A stretch of 51,744 nucleotides of DNA. Source: an uncultured SAR86 cluster bacterium (GTDB lineage: Bacteria > Pseudomonadota > Gammaproteobacteria > Magnimaribacterales > D2472). Shown here in pieces: positions 32,403-41,668 of the stretch. Numbering within the stretch: the first letter of the stretch is position 1; the number at the start of each line of letters is the position of its first letter. The position numbers and the translations under genes were made by a program. Below the pieces are notes generated by a model that searched no databases, was not told where the DNA came from, and saw only the letters and a program-made list of their open reading frames with translations. Location: assembly GCA_902623535.1 (NCBI GenBank), contig CACNUA010000007.1:1-51744 (forward strand). The letters are read 5' to 3'.

Positions 32403-33707
32403 TCAGTTCATCTGGCTGAAAATTAGTAGGCCTGCTATGCCTAACTGAAAAACAAGAGTAATGGTGAGAATTATTTTTGTTAAATTACTCGGTTGAAGTT
32501 CTTTATCAAGTTTATTAACTAAATATAAGGCACCAATGTTAACGATTGGCAATCCTAGTGCGGCCCAAATACCCGCTATCATCAATAACAAAATTGGATT
32601 TGGGAGAATAAAATACGCCAGACATGAAAATGCTGGGATTAAAAATGCGATGTAATGTATGAGGGTTTGCCTTGTATTTCCTTTTTCAACAATCAAGCCC
32701 ATTGAAATGAAATAATCTGAAATTGTACGAGTAAACGCTGCGGTGCCTGAAAGAAAAGTTGAAAATAGAACAAAGAATGTTAATGGGATGAAAAACCATC
32801 TAGCCCATTCTCCTAAAATACTAGTGAACATTACCAAAAGTGTTTGGATAATATCTCCATTAGGAGGTGGATACAGACCCTGAGAGTTTAAAATTGATGC
32901 CCCCAATAAAAAGAATGGAATGGTACCAATGGTAACGAGAAAAACTGTTATCCAAACATCAGTTTGCATAGTCTTAATCCAATTTTTAACTAGTTTTGGA
33001 TCGCCATCGTGGTTTGAATATCCTTTTTCTTTGCACCAGTATGTATAGGCCATGATTTCGCCATAACTAATACCTGTAAATCCAAAAACTGCTAACGCTA
33101 ATGCTGTATGCTCGGTTGGAAACTTAAAACTTAGGCCTCCTAGGATATCGTCTGCTTGAATCGAGAAAGGTGTAGATTGCATAGCAATTGCAATGATTAA
33201 AGTGACAATAGAAAAAGTAAAAACCATAGCTAGTAAAATCTTTTCTAGAGACTGATAACCTCCGATATACAAAATCAGCCAAGTAATAAGACACAAGAGA
33301 AATACCCATGTCTCGACGCTGATAATTGAAATCATCAAGTATCCAGATTCAGCAACTGCTCCAATCAAGCCGCCCATTCCTGCAACTGATGGAATAACTC
33401 CAATGAACATAAACCATACCAACCATGAAGCCTGCTTATTATTAAAGTTGGTCTTTGGACCAGGCATTTCTGCAAATGATTCTAGAAAGGTCTTTTTCGT
33501 TGCTACAACATAACGACTGATCTCTGCTTGTATCAAAGGTTTACTCCATAAACTTAATAGAATCCACCACAATAATGAAAATCCTGCGGCTGCGCCTAGT
33601 AAGGGTGATAGTGCTATGGAGCCGCTACCGACAATGCTTCCGGTAACAATTACACTTGGGCCTAGAAATAAGATCCTTTTTAGGAAACTATCTGGAGCAA
33701 TCCTCAT
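32403..33707 (-). CDS. Nramp-like membrane transporter without canonical metal motifs
   Basis: Integral membrane protein of 434 residues with about eleven hydrophobic segments, related to the Nramp (SLC11) family of the LeuT fold. The first helix has GPSVIVTGSIVGSGSIA, where true Nramp proteins have DPGN; the metal-binding Asp and Asn are missing. The sixth helix, FGFTGISYGEIMAY, lacks the MPH motif. It may therefore carry a different ion or solute, or be an Nramp-related transporter of another subclass. Its start is six bases after the TolB/TPR gene stop. Confidence 0.75.
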   Translation of the reverse strand: MRIAPDSFLKRILFLGPSVIVTGSIVGSGSIALSPLLGAAAGFSLLWWILLSLWSKPLIQAEISRYVVATKKTFLESFAEMPGPKTNFNNKQASWLVWFMFIGVIPSVAGMGGLIGAVAESGYLMISIISVETWVFLLCLITWLILYIGGYQSLEKILLAMVFTFSIVTLIIAIAMQSTPFSIQADDILGGLSFKFPTEHTALALAVFGFTGISYGEIMAYTYWCKEKGYSNHDGDPKLVKNWIKTMQTDVWITVFLVTIGTIPFFLLGASILNSQGLYPPPNGDIIQTLLVMFTSILGEWARWFFIPLTFFVLFSTFLSGTAAFTRTISDYFISMGLIVEKGNTRQTLIHYIAFLIPAFSCLAYFILPNPILLLMIAGIWAALGLPIVNIGALYLVNKLDKELQPSNLTKIILTITLVFQLGIAGLLIFSQMN

Positions 33708-33713
33708 GGAACC

Positions 33714-35171
33714 TTAAAGGTGTTGTTCAGCAACAGCTTGGAGCTCAGATTGAAGATCAGGATTGTTTAGATGAAATCTATCTATCTCCATTCGAAAATC
33801 TAAATTATTAAACTTTTGAAGATTTGATTGATACCAATTAAGGTTCTTAAACTCTATCTCATGCTTGCTTTTTAAATGGATATTCAAAAGCCATGATCTA
33901 AAATCCATTTCCATGATCTTATTAAAGAATAATTCAGCATTCTCAAGATCATTTTTTAGATAGTATCCAAAATAAATTGCTGAGACTCGTCTATCAGATG
34001 TGGTCTGACCTTGAGGAATTGGATCTAATTCATACGCCTTTAATAAGAAATCTATTCCCTCATCAAGTTGGTGGTTTCTTAAAAGCGCTTCTCCATAAAC
34101 AGATGTCACTCTTGGATCATTTGGGTTAAGTTGAAAGGCTCTCATACCGCTTAATTTTGCTTCTTCAAATGAATGCATTGAAAGATGGACTTCTGCAAGC
34201 ATTCTATGGGCCTCAAAATCATTTTTATTTAACTTAACTGCGAGATCTATATGAAAGATGATGTCCTCAACAAGCTGGTCAGTATTATCTAAATACCCTC
34301 TCCCTAAGGCTTGACCTAGAACACATGCTTTCCAAGCATGTGCTTGTGAATTATGTTCATCAGCTTGAATTGCTTTTTCTAATACATCCAAAGCTTTTTG
34401 ATTGTCTTCTTTAGTAAAACGGTGATGATAATCTTTACCTTTTAGAAGACATTCATAAGAAGTCATGCTATCAGTGGGTATTCTGTTGGCCCTCTCCAGA
34501 CTTTGAAGCTCAATATTTCCAAGCAAAGAAATAATTGTCTTCCTAACGATCTCATCTTGAACATCAAAAATATCATCTTTATCTAACTCAAATTTATTGC
34601 CCCAAATAATATTTCCTTCATCCATTTCAGATAGCTCTACCGAAATTCTTAGTCTTTCATTTAATGACCTCATGCTTCCTGAAACTATGTAATCAACATC
34701 AAATTTATCTTTGTACTCCTCTAGAGAGTAGTTTTTATTTCGATAATCAAAGCAAGTCTGACGAGAAAGAATTTCGATTTCTTTAATCATTGAAAATTCT
34801 GTAATAAGATCTTCGACGATCCCATCGACAAGAAAAGCTCCATCATCATCCTTATTCAAATTTTCAAAGGGGATGACAGCAATTTTCTTCTTGTATGATT
34901 TATCAAATGAGATTTGATCTTTATAAAGAGCGTCTTGGTCAACGTCACTTTCATTTGATTTTTGAAGTAAATAAGCGAATATTAATATTAAAGGAAGTCC
35001 GATTGGGGCAGCAAAGAATGTAAATTGAATAATTGCAGCTGAACTAAAGCCCAGAGTTTCTTCAAACTCGATGTTGTCAGAAAGAACGCTGATTAACTGA
35101 ATGCTGGCTACGCAAAAGACTATATATCCAGTGGCTACTTTCCAAAGCTGACCAACAATTTTTTTAAACAT
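33714..35171 (-). CDS. Membrane protein with TolB-like and TPR domains
   Basis: Protein of 485 residues with two N-terminal membrane segments (about 13-32 and 46-68), a TolB-N-like domain (about 95-210: IAVIPFENL, DGIVEDLITEF, DYIVSGSM) and TPR-type repeats from about 230 to 440. This layout is found in proteins labelled adenylate-cyclase-like or CadC-like effectors, here without a cyclase or DNA-binding domain. It may sense or scaffold at the inner membrane. It lies upstream of the Nramp-like gene and is probably cotranscribed with it. Confidence 0.8.
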   Translation of the reverse strand: MFKKIVGQLWKVATGYIVFCVASIQLISVLSDNIEFEETLGFSSAAIIQFTFFAAPIGLPLILIFAYLLQKSNESDVDQDALYKDQISFDKSYKKKIAVIPFENLNKDDDGAFLVDGIVEDLITEFSMIKEIEILSRQTCFDYRNKNYSLEEYKDKFDVDYIVSGSMRSLNERLRISVELSEMDEGNIIWGNKFELDKDDIFDVQDEIVRKTIISLLGNIELQSLERANRIPTDSMTSYECLLKGKDYHHRFTKEDNQKALDVLEKAIQADEHNSQAHAWKACVLGQALGRGYLDNTDQLVEDIIFHIDLAVKLNKNDFEAHRMLAEVHLSMHSFEEAKLSGMRAFQLNPNDPRVTSVYGEALLRNHQLDEGIDFLLKAYELDPIPQGQTTSDRRVSAIYFGYYLKNDLENAELFFNKIMEMDFRSWLLNIHLKSKHEIEFKNLNWYQSNLQKFNNLDFRMEIDRFHLNNPDLQSELQAVAEQHL

Positions 35172-35278
35172 TACATTTCATAGATATCACTGTTAGATTA
35201 CTTTTAATCTGATTGATATTCAAACTCACTAATAAAAGCTTTTGTATGTATTAGATTCTTTCTGATAATCTAATAAAA

Positions 35279-36178
35279 ATGAATAAAGAAATTAAACATT
35301 TCAAGGTTACTGACCCCATTGAATCAGTGCTCCATGCGCTTGACGAAGATGCAGGAGTAATCATCGATAATGTAATGACAGATGATCAGCTAAGTAGCAT
35401 ACAAAAAGAACTTAAGCCTTATTTAAAGCAGGCACAAAATGGGCAAGACAATTTTACGGGTTTTAAAACTCAGAGAGTAGGTGCATTAATAGCAAGATCT
35501 GAAACCTCTAGAGATCTTGCAATGCATTCGATGATTAACCAAATGGCTGAGTTATTCCTTCAGGATCATTGCGACAATTATCAACTTCATTTCACCTCTG
35601 CAATTAATATTGGCCCTGGAGAAACGCCACAGATTTTGCATAGGGATCGAGGGGTATGGGGCGGATATGTTCCAAGAAAAATTGAGACTCAGTTCAGTGC
35701 GATATGGGCAATTACAGATTTTACTTTTGAAAATGGTGCCACACAAATTGTTCCGGGTTCTCATAAATGGGATAAAGATCGAGAACCTAAGCCTGATGAA
35801 ATTGCTTATGCCGAAATGAAGGCTAAGTCTGTGCTAATTTATACAGGATCGGTTTTGCATGGTGGAGGAGAAAATAATTCAAAAGAATCGAGACTAGGAG
35901 TGTTTTTGCATTATGCTCCAAGCTGGCTAAGACAAGAAGAAAATCAATACCTTTCATGCCCCCCAGAAATAGCCAAAAATTTCTCACCTGAGTTAAGAAA
36001 GCTTATTGGTTATTCAAAAGGTGGTTATGTGCTTGGGTTTTATACAGATCCAAAAGATGAAACAGGTGAGCTTGAGTCCGTCTCTCCCTCAAGGCTGTTT
36101 AATGATCAAAGAGATGAATACTCAAGAATTGAAAGTGCAAGCGAGCTAGTAAAAGAATCTCTAAAAAAAGGAATATAG
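35279..36178 (+). CDS. Phytanoyl-CoA dioxygenase (PhyH) family protein
   Basis: Fe(II)/2-oxoglutarate dioxygenase of 299 residues. H-x-D is seen at His121/Asp123 in LHRDRG, the distal His in GSVLHGGGENNS, and the 2OG-binding Arg shortly after in SRLGVFLHY. The PhyH family acts on varied substrates, such as CoA esters and ectoine-like compounds; this one cannot be assigned. It is 15 bases upstream of the iminopeptidase gene and may share its transcript. Confidence 0.88.
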   Translation: MNKEIKHFKVTDPIESVLHALDEDAGVIIDNVMTDDQLSSIQKELKPYLKQAQNGQDNFTGFKTQRVGALIARSETSRDLAMHSMINQMAELFLQDHCDNYQLHFTSAINIGPGETPQILHRDRGVWGGYVPRKIETQFSAIWAITDFTFENGATQIVPGSHKWDKDREPKPDEIAYAEMKAKSVLIYTGSVLHGGGENNSKESRLGVFLHYAPSWLRQEENQYLSCPPEIAKNFSPELRKLIGYSKGGYVLGFYTDPKDETGELESVSPSRLFNDQRDEYSRIESASELVKESLKKGI

Positions 36179-36192
36179 TTTTTATTCTCTAG

Positions 36193-37137
36193 ATGAAAAC
36201 ACTTTATCCAGACATTTCTCCCTTTAATTCTGGTTTCCTTGTCCAGGGCTTTCATAAAATTTATTTTGAAGAGTCAGGAAATCCAGACGGTAAACCAGTT
36301 GTTTTTTTGCATGGAGGGCCTGGGGGTGGCGGAGATAAAAATGTCAGACGTTTTTTTAATCCTGAGCTATACCGAATTGTTAACTTTGATCAACGAGGTT
36401 GTGGACGTAGTAAGCCAAATGGACTGCTTGAAGAAAATACGACGTGGCATTTAGTTGAGGATATTGAAGCCATTCGTGAAAAATTAAACATCGATAGCTG
36501 GATGGTTTTTGGTGGTTCTTGGGGAAGTACTTTAGCCCTTACTTATGCTCAAACTCATCCTGAAAAAGTCTCTGAAATGGTACTTAGGGGAATTTTTCTT
36601 TTAAGAAAAAAGGAGCTTGATTGGTTTTATCAAGAAGGTGCGAGCAAAATTTTTCCAGATAGTTGGCAAAAATTTATTAAAGTCATAGAACCTGACAAAA
36701 GACATAACCTCATGAATGCTTATTATGAAATCTTTAAAGGCACTGATAAACATATGAAGGCAAAAGCAGCTGTTGCTTGGTCGCAATGGGAGGCTGCAAC
36801 CAGTAGCATCTTGATCAATGAAGCTAGGATTGAAGGTTTTTCAAATATTGATTTTGCGATTGCGTTTGCAACTATAGAAAATCATTATTTTATCAACGGT
36901 GGTTTTTTTGATAATGAAGATCAGCTTATTAAGAATGTAGAATTAGTAAGATCTATCCCGTCAGTGATTATACAAGGTAGGTATGACGTTGTTTGTCCCA
37001 TGGAAACCGCTTGGGAACTTCATGAAGCATGGCCTGAAGCTAAATTTATTGTTGCCGATAATTCTGGGCACAGCGCATTTGAAAAAGAGATTACCCATCA
37101 TTTAGTTAATGCAACCGATACGTTTGCTAGTCGATAA
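36193..37137 (+). CDS. pip: Proline iminopeptidase
   Basis: Alpha/beta-hydrolase that removes N-terminal proline from peptides. The 314 residues show HGGPGGGG near residue 41, FDQRGCGRS, the nucleophile elbow GGSWGSTLAL near residue 112, a later Asp in QGRYDVVCP and a His in NSGHSAFE, completing the triad. Family length and motifs match S33 peptidases closely. Its 3' end overlaps the convergent PhzF gene by 11 bp. Confidence 0.94.
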   Translation: MKTLYPDISPFNSGFLVQGFHKIYFEESGNPDGKPVVFLHGGPGGGGDKNVRRFFNPELYRIVNFDQRGCGRSKPNGLLEENTTWHLVEDIEAIREKLNIDSWMVFGGSWGSTLALTYAQTHPEKVSEMVLRGIFLLRKKELDWFYQEGASKIFPDSWQKFIKVIEPDKRHNLMNAYYEIFKGTDKHMKAKAAVAWSQWEAATSSILINEARIEGFSNIDFAIAFATIENHYFINGGFFDNEDQLIKNVELVRSIPSVIIQGRYDVVCPMETAWELHEAWPEAKFIVADNSGHSAFEKEITHHLVNATDTFASR

Positions 37138-37918
37138 AAATCTTTCCTTCCAAATAGAGCACTGCCCTTCCACCAATCAAGACCCTATCATTTTCAATGA
37201 TGCAAGTTAGCTCGCCTCCTCGCTCCGACAATTGTGCAGCAAGAAGCTTTTTCTTGGAAAGTTTTTTTGCCCAATACGGCGCAGTAACACAATGAGCTGA
37301 GCCGGTAACTGGATCCTCATTCACACCTGTCTGCGGAAAAAAACATCTTGAAACGAAATCATAAGTTGATGATTGTGCGGTTACTATTAGGCCCATCGCC
37401 TCGAACTTAGCAACAGCAGAAAAGTCTGGTTTTAACTCTTTGACTATTTTCTCATTATCCACCACTGCCATTAATTTTGTTTCTCCAACAAAACATTCAT
37501 TTACTTCAGCTTTTATCGCCTTCGAAATTTCTTTAGATAAATTAGTTGGGATCGCAATATCTGCAGGAAAATCTAGAAAAATTCTATCATCAGCTTTTTT
37601 TGCAATTAAAATTCCATGCTCTAAACAAGTAAACTCAATTACTTCACCAGCAATTTGGGGATAGTACTCAAACAGAGCCTTTGCAGAAGCAAGAGTTGCA
37701 TGTCCGCATAAATCAACTTCAATAGTTGGAGTGAACCACCTTATCTCAAATGGCATTTTCGATACATTTATAAATGCGGTCTCAGATAAATTATTTTCAA
37801 ATGCGATTTGTTGCATTAAGTCTGCTGAAATTTTTTTTTCTAAAATAACAACAGCTGCAGGGTTTCCTTTAAACTGAGAATTAGTGAATGCATCAACTTG
37901 AAACATTGGTAAGTGCAT
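37127..37918 (-). CDS. PhzF family isomerase-like protein
   Basis: Diaminopimelate-epimerase-fold protein of 263 residues. The family opening FQVDAFTNSQFKGNPAAVV, the Glu in NNLSETAFI (equivalent to the catalytic Glu45 of PhzF) and NEDPVTGSAHC near residue 205 are present. Members isomerise small molecules; phenazine synthesis is not implied because no other phz gene is nearby. The start lies 21 bases from the divergent symporter start. Confidence 0.9.
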   Translation of the reverse strand: MHLPMFQVDAFTNSQFKGNPAAVVILEKKISADLMQQIAFENNLSETAFINVSKMPFEIRWFTPTIEVDLCGHATLASAKALFEYYPQIAGEVIEFTCLEHGILIAKKADDRIFLDFPADIAIPTNLSKEISKAIKAEVNECFVGETKLMAVVDNEKIVKELKPDFSAVAKFEAMGLIVTAQSSTYDFVSRCFFPQTGVNEDPVTGSAHCVTAPYWAKKLSKKKLLAAQLSERGGELTCIIENDRVLIGGRAVLYLEGKIFID

Positions 37919-37939
37919 TTGTTAACTTTAAACTCTGAG

Positions 37940-39361
37940 ATGACAAAGGACAATCTACCCCTAAAAACAAAACTTGCCTTTGGCATAGGTTCAACTGGAG
38001 AAGCCGCGACAAACTGGGTCTTTTCTGGCTTAGTATTTTTCTACTACAACCAAATCATTGGTCTTCCTGGAACACTGACTGGCATTGGTGTATTCATTGC
38101 GATGATGTTTGATGCTATTTCGGATCCTTTGGTGGGATCAATCTCAGATCGGTTTAAATCAAAATATGGAAGAAGGCATCCATTCATGTTTTTTGCTCCA
38201 ATACCTACATCCATTGCCTTGATATGTATTTTTTACCCGCCTGATGCAATGTCAACATTCGGTTTGTTTACTTGGTTTCTTTTTTCAACAATCTTTTTGC
38301 GACTCAGCATTACGATGTTCACAGTTCCTCACCTTGCTCTTGGTGCAGAGCTATCGGACGACTACATCGAAAGAAGCAAAGTCATGAGTTTTAATAACAT
38401 CTTTAACTACGGAGGCTGGGTGATCATGCATATTTTTGTATGGATTATCATTTTTCCTAATTACGGTGGCGATAAAGTTGGTCAACTTGTTAGAGAGTCT
38501 TATTTACCTATTATCTCTTTTACTGTCATATTGGTGACGGTATGCATCCTTCTTTCAGCAATTTTTACACGCGACAGAATTCCCTTGCTAAAAAAACCCA
38601 GCTCTGACTTAGATGAATTTAACTTTAAAAATTTATTTTTAGATATTAAAGGGGCGTTATCGAATAAGAACTATCAGAACCTATTGCTGGGACTTCTTTT
38701 TCTAGCTGTATTAATAGGAACTCACGAAACACTCTCTATCTACATGGCTACGTTTTTTTGGGAACTTTCACCCATTCAAATTGGCTATTTGGTTCTAAAT
38801 AATATCATTGGTTATGGTGTGGGATTTGTTATTACTGCAAAACTTCATGATAAGTTTGATAAGCCATTAGTGATATTCATTTCAGTTTTTGTGCTAACAA
38901 TCTTTTGGTCATTACCAATTATTTTAGGATTATTAGGTGCGGCTCCACAAAATAGTTCGACTGAACTTGTAATATTTTTGATATCAATTTACGCCGTAGC
39001 TTCTGCAAGTGGGTCAATATTAAATATAAGTGTTATGTCTGCACTTGCTGATATTACTGATGAGCACGAATTAAAGACTGGCAAACGCCAAGAAGGAATT
39101 TTTTATGCTGCCAGGGCTTTCTTTTCTAAGGCATCGAATGGTATGGGGCAAGTTGTGGCTGGACTATGTCTCGATATTATCAACTTTCCAAGAAATGCAA
39201 TACCTGGTGAAATCCCAAGAGAAACTATTATTGAGCTAGGCTACATTGATGGGCCTTTTGCAATGATTTGGGGTTTCATTGCTCTAATTTTTTACAAACG
39301 TTATAAAATTAACAAGGCCTACCATGATGAAATTAAGGCTGAATTAATCAAAAGAATATGA
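37940..39361 (+). CDS. GPH-family sugar:cation symporter (MFS)
   Basis: Twelve-helix transporter of the glycoside-pentoside-hexuronide:cation symporter family (MelB type). I start at MTKDNLPLKTKLAFGIGSTGE; a GTG 27 bases earlier would overlap the divergent phzF start. DAISDPLVGSISDR and KYGRRHPFMFFAP between helices 2 and 3 are family hallmarks. A second DITDEHELKTGKRQEGIFY motif lies in the C-terminal half. The substrate cannot be identified. It overlaps thiD by 4 bp. Confidence 0.88.
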   Translation: MTKDNLPLKTKLAFGIGSTGEAATNWVFSGLVFFYYNQIIGLPGTLTGIGVFIAMMFDAISDPLVGSISDRFKSKYGRRHPFMFFAPIPTSIALICIFYPPDAMSTFGLFTWFLFSTIFLRLSITMFTVPHLALGAELSDDYIERSKVMSFNNIFNYGGWVIMHIFVWIIIFPNYGGDKVGQLVRESYLPIISFTVILVTVCILLSAIFTRDRIPLLKKPSSDLDEFNFKNLFLDIKGALSNKNYQNLLLGLLFLAVLIGTHETLSIYMATFFWELSPIQIGYLVLNNIIGYGVGFVITAKLHDKFDKPLVIFISVFVLTIFWSLPIILGLLGAAPQNSSTELVIFLISIYAVASASGSILNISVMSALADITDEHELKTGKRQEGIFYAARAFFSKASNGMGQVVAGLCLDIINFPRNAIPGEIPRETIIELGYIDGPFAMIWGFIALIFYKRYKINKAYHDEIKAELIKRI

Positions 39362-40140
39362 TGAAAGAGTTGGTTTTAGTAATAGGTGGATCTGATTCAT
39401 CAGGAGGCGCTGGTATTCAAGCTGATATAAAAAGCATTACAGTCCAGGGCGCTTATGCCGCTAGCGCAATAACTTCCATTACCTCTCAAAATACACAAGG
39501 AGTTCAAGAAATATTTGATTTACCAACTGACTTAATAGTCTCACAGATCGATTCTGTAATATCAGATCTTGATATAAAGGTAATTAAAATTGGGATGCTA
39601 AATAATATTGATTTAATTCGATTTATTAGTAAGGAGTTAAAAACCAAACAGTTAGTAATTGATCCTGTGATGGTTGCAACATCAGGCGACGTTTTGGTTT
39701 CTGAAGAAGTAATAGGCATTATGAAAGATATGTTATTTCAGAATGCCGAAATCATAACTCCCAACCTTGCAGAGGCAGAAGTTTTATCTGGAGTGAAAAT
39801 CAATAATAAGAAAGATCAATTAACCGCAGCAAAAGAGCTACTTAAACTTGGCCCAAAGCATGTCCTAGTTAAGGGTGGTCATTCAGAGGGTGAAATGATT
39901 AAAGATATCTTGGTAACAAATTATTATGAAAAGCATTTTGAGCATAAAAAAGTTTTAACTAAAAATACTCACGGCACCGGATGTACTCTAGCCAGCTCAA
40001 TAGCTGCTAAGCTGGCCCAAGATATTCCAATAAAAACCGCAGTCGAAGAATCCATTAATTTTGTTGTAAATTTGTTGAAAGCTTCGCCAAAAGTTGGCAG
40101 AGGTAATGGGCCGTTAGTCCATGGAGTTAAAATTAACTAA
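39358..40140 (+). CDS. thiD: Hydroxymethylpyrimidine/phosphomethylpyrimidine kinase
   Basis: Phosphorylates HMP and HMP-P for thiamine synthesis or salvage. The 260 residues show GGSDSSGGAGIQADIK near the start, TSQNTQGVQ, DPVMVATSGD and the C-terminal anion hole in KNTHGTGCTLASSIAA. No other thiamine gene and no TPP riboswitch is seen. The upstream transporter overlaps by 4 bp and could supply a precursor, but that is speculation. It overlaps the end of the convergent small membrane protein gene by 4 bp. Confidence 0.95.
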   Translation: MMKELVLVIGGSDSSGGAGIQADIKSITVQGAYAASAITSITSQNTQGVQEIFDLPTDLIVSQIDSVISDLDIKVIKIGMLNNIDLIRFISKELKTKQLVIDPVMVATSGDVLVSEEVIGIMKDMLFQNAEIITPNLAEAEVLSGVKINNKKDQLTAAKELLKLGPKHVLVKGGHSEGEMIKDILVTNYYEKHFEHKKVLTKNTHGTGCTLASSIAAKLAQDIPIKTAVEESINFVVNLLKASPKVGRGNGPLVHGVKIN

Positions 40141-40370
40141 TGCTTTTTTCTTGAACCGCGAAGAAACCTCATTCTTATTGAATATACCCTTAACAGAGCA
40201 ACAAAGGTGATTATTAATTGCGTAAAAATTGAAATCATCAAAGTATTTTTCCAATCCCAAATATCAATGGTGAGCCACAACAGAAAAGTCTGAAGAGGAA
40301 AATTAATCACCAATCCCATCAGTACAACAATGATGCTCTCTCTAAAAGCTGTTTTTTCAGTTTTGTTCAT
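40137..40370 (-). CDS. Small membrane protein, DUF7220-like
   Basis: A 77-residue protein with two hydrophobic helices (about 13-35 and 42-61) and a basic tail, RMRFLRGSRKK. The pattern ESIIVVLMGLVINF, then ISIFTQLIITFVALLRVYSIRMRF, resembles a small membrane protein family common in phages and phage-like regions (DUF7220); this is a pattern-based match, not proven. Function is unknown. It lies 5 bases after the sulfotransferase-like gene stop on the same strand. Confidence 0.65.
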   Translation of the reverse strand: MNKTEKTAFRESIIVVLMGLVINFPLQTFLLWLTIDIWDWKNTLMISIFTQLIITFVALLRVYSIRMRFLRGSRKKH

Positions 40371-40375
40371 AACTT

Positions 40376-41020
40376 TTAAGGGAGCAGATTGTAATTTAAT
40401 CGTTCCATTAAGTCTTTATCTAAATGATGATTGATAGTTTCAATTTCTAATTTTGAAAGGTGAGGTAATTTAAGGGACTTTGAAACATCTTTTTCTTCAG
40501 TATAGCCTCTTCCGCCAACATATGAATCAATAGGTATAAATTTCCCATTAAGCTGAACCTTTTCAGAAACCTGATTAAAAATGTGAAATTGATCAGAATG
40601 AAAATCCTCTATACGGACTGCTAACCCATAAGGTAGCAATTCTTTCATTTCTAAATAACTGCGATTTTTCTCATTCCAAAGTGTAATAACATTTTCATAG
40701 TCCTCAATCTGAAACTGAACAAAATTTATAAATTCTAATTCTGTTATTCGTCTATAGTGAGAATAGTAAGGCTCATGATGCATAGATTTTAGCCAGCTGT
40801 AAGGATTTCTGAATGTGAAAACAAATAAGGTTGTTTCGAGGTCAAATTTTTCAATTTCAGATAGTTTTGGTGCCAATCGATGTTTCCAACCTAAATAATC
40901 ATAATATTTTAATTCTAGATTAAAATTCTCCCTGAGAAAAAGGCTAACAGCATTTGTTCCGGTATGCCTTTCACCAAAGATTTTGAAACTATTAATCTTC
41001 AAGTTTGACTGCTGTGCCAT
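40376..41020 (-). CDS. Sulfotransferase-like protein
   Basis: Protein of 214 residues with a sulfotransferase-type phosphosulfate-binding loop, FGERHTGTNAVS near residue 14, and a second motif, FTFRNPYSWLKSMH near residue 72, equivalent to the R-x-P 3'-phosphate-binding strand. Short proteins of this kind occur in marine bacteria and viruses. The acceptor is unknown. I start at the ATG giving MAQQSNLK; a GTG 21 bases upstream is in frame. It overlaps the end of ybjQ by about 29 bp. Confidence 0.72.
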   Translation of the reverse strand: MAQQSNLKINSFKIFGERHTGTNAVSLFLRENFNLELKYYDYLGWKHRLAPKLSEIEKFDLETTLFVFTFRNPYSWLKSMHHEPYYSHYRRITELEFINFVQFQIEDYENVITLWNEKNRSYLEMKELLPYGLAVRIEDFHSDQFHIFNQVSEKVQLNGKFIPIDSYVGGRGYTEEKDVSKSLKLPHLSKLEIETINHHLDKDLMERLNYNLLP

Positions 41021-41309
41021 AAGCAATGACTTCTGAGGCACCTGGCGTGATAGTAGAGGTTTGGAATCTAAAATTTACTACAGCATTAGCTCCCATAGAA
41101 GTTGCGGTTTCTATCATTCTTGATAAGGCTTCCTCCCTAGCTCCTTCAAGCAAGCGAGAATAACTGATCAGCTCTCCGCCAACGAGATTCTTTAAATTCG
41201 CTAAAATATCACTTCCAAAATTTCTAGCTCTTACCGTGCTACCAGTTACAATGCCTAAATATTCTTTTATCTTTTGATTTTCAAGATTTGGTGTGCTTAC
41301 AATTAACAT
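40992..41309 (-). CDS. ybjQ: YbjQ/UPF0145 family protein
   Basis: Protein of 105 residues of the YbjQ family, forming a pentameric fold of unknown function sometimes labelled heavy-metal-binding. Signature segments are YLGIVTGSTVRARN, a central EEALSRMIETATSMGANAVV helix and the end EVIAYGTAV. The ATG is 20 bases from the divergent hspQ start. The gene runs into the sulfotransferase-like gene with coding overlap. Confidence 0.92.
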   Translation of the reverse strand: MLIVSTPNLENQKIKEYLGIVTGSTVRARNFGSDILANLKNLVGGELISYSRLLEGAREEALSRMIETATSMGANAVVNFRFQTSTITPGASEVIAYGTAVKLED

Positions 41310-41329
41310 AATGTTCTATTTTTTGACTC

Positions 41330-41668
41330 ATGATAAATGAAACGCACATAGAAACAAAGTTCGCTATTGGTGAACTTGTGCAACACAAGTTCTTGGCATT
41401 CAGGGGTGTGATCTTTGATATTGATCCATCATTTAATAACACTGAAGAATGGTATCTTGCTATTCCAAAAGACTTCAGGCCAAAGAAAGATCAACCCTTC
41501 TATCATTTACTAGCTGATAATGGAAACATGTTTTATAACGCTTATGTTTCCGAGCAAAACCTTATTGTTGAACAGTCACCAAAGCAGGTCAATCATCCTG
41601 ATATCAATTTTTACTTTTCAAAATTTGATGGAAAAAGATATCAACTCAACAAACAAAGAGTTAATTAA
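41330..41668 (+). CDS. hspQ: Heat shock protein HspQ
   Basis: Small YccV/HspQ-type protein (112 aa) that in E. coli binds hemimethylated DNA and acts as a specificity factor for Lon. FAIGELVQHKFLAFRGVIFDIDP and the WYLAIP, PFYHLLAD and YVSEQNL segments are diagnostic. It is divergent from ybjQ, and its stop is immediately followed by the stop of the convergent aminotransferase gene. Confidence 0.93.
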   Translation: MINETHIETKFAIGELVQHKFLAFRGVIFDIDPSFNNTEEWYLAIPKDFRPKKDQPFYHLLADNGNMFYNAYVSEQNLIVEQSPKQVNHPDINFYFSKFDGKRYQLNKQRVN

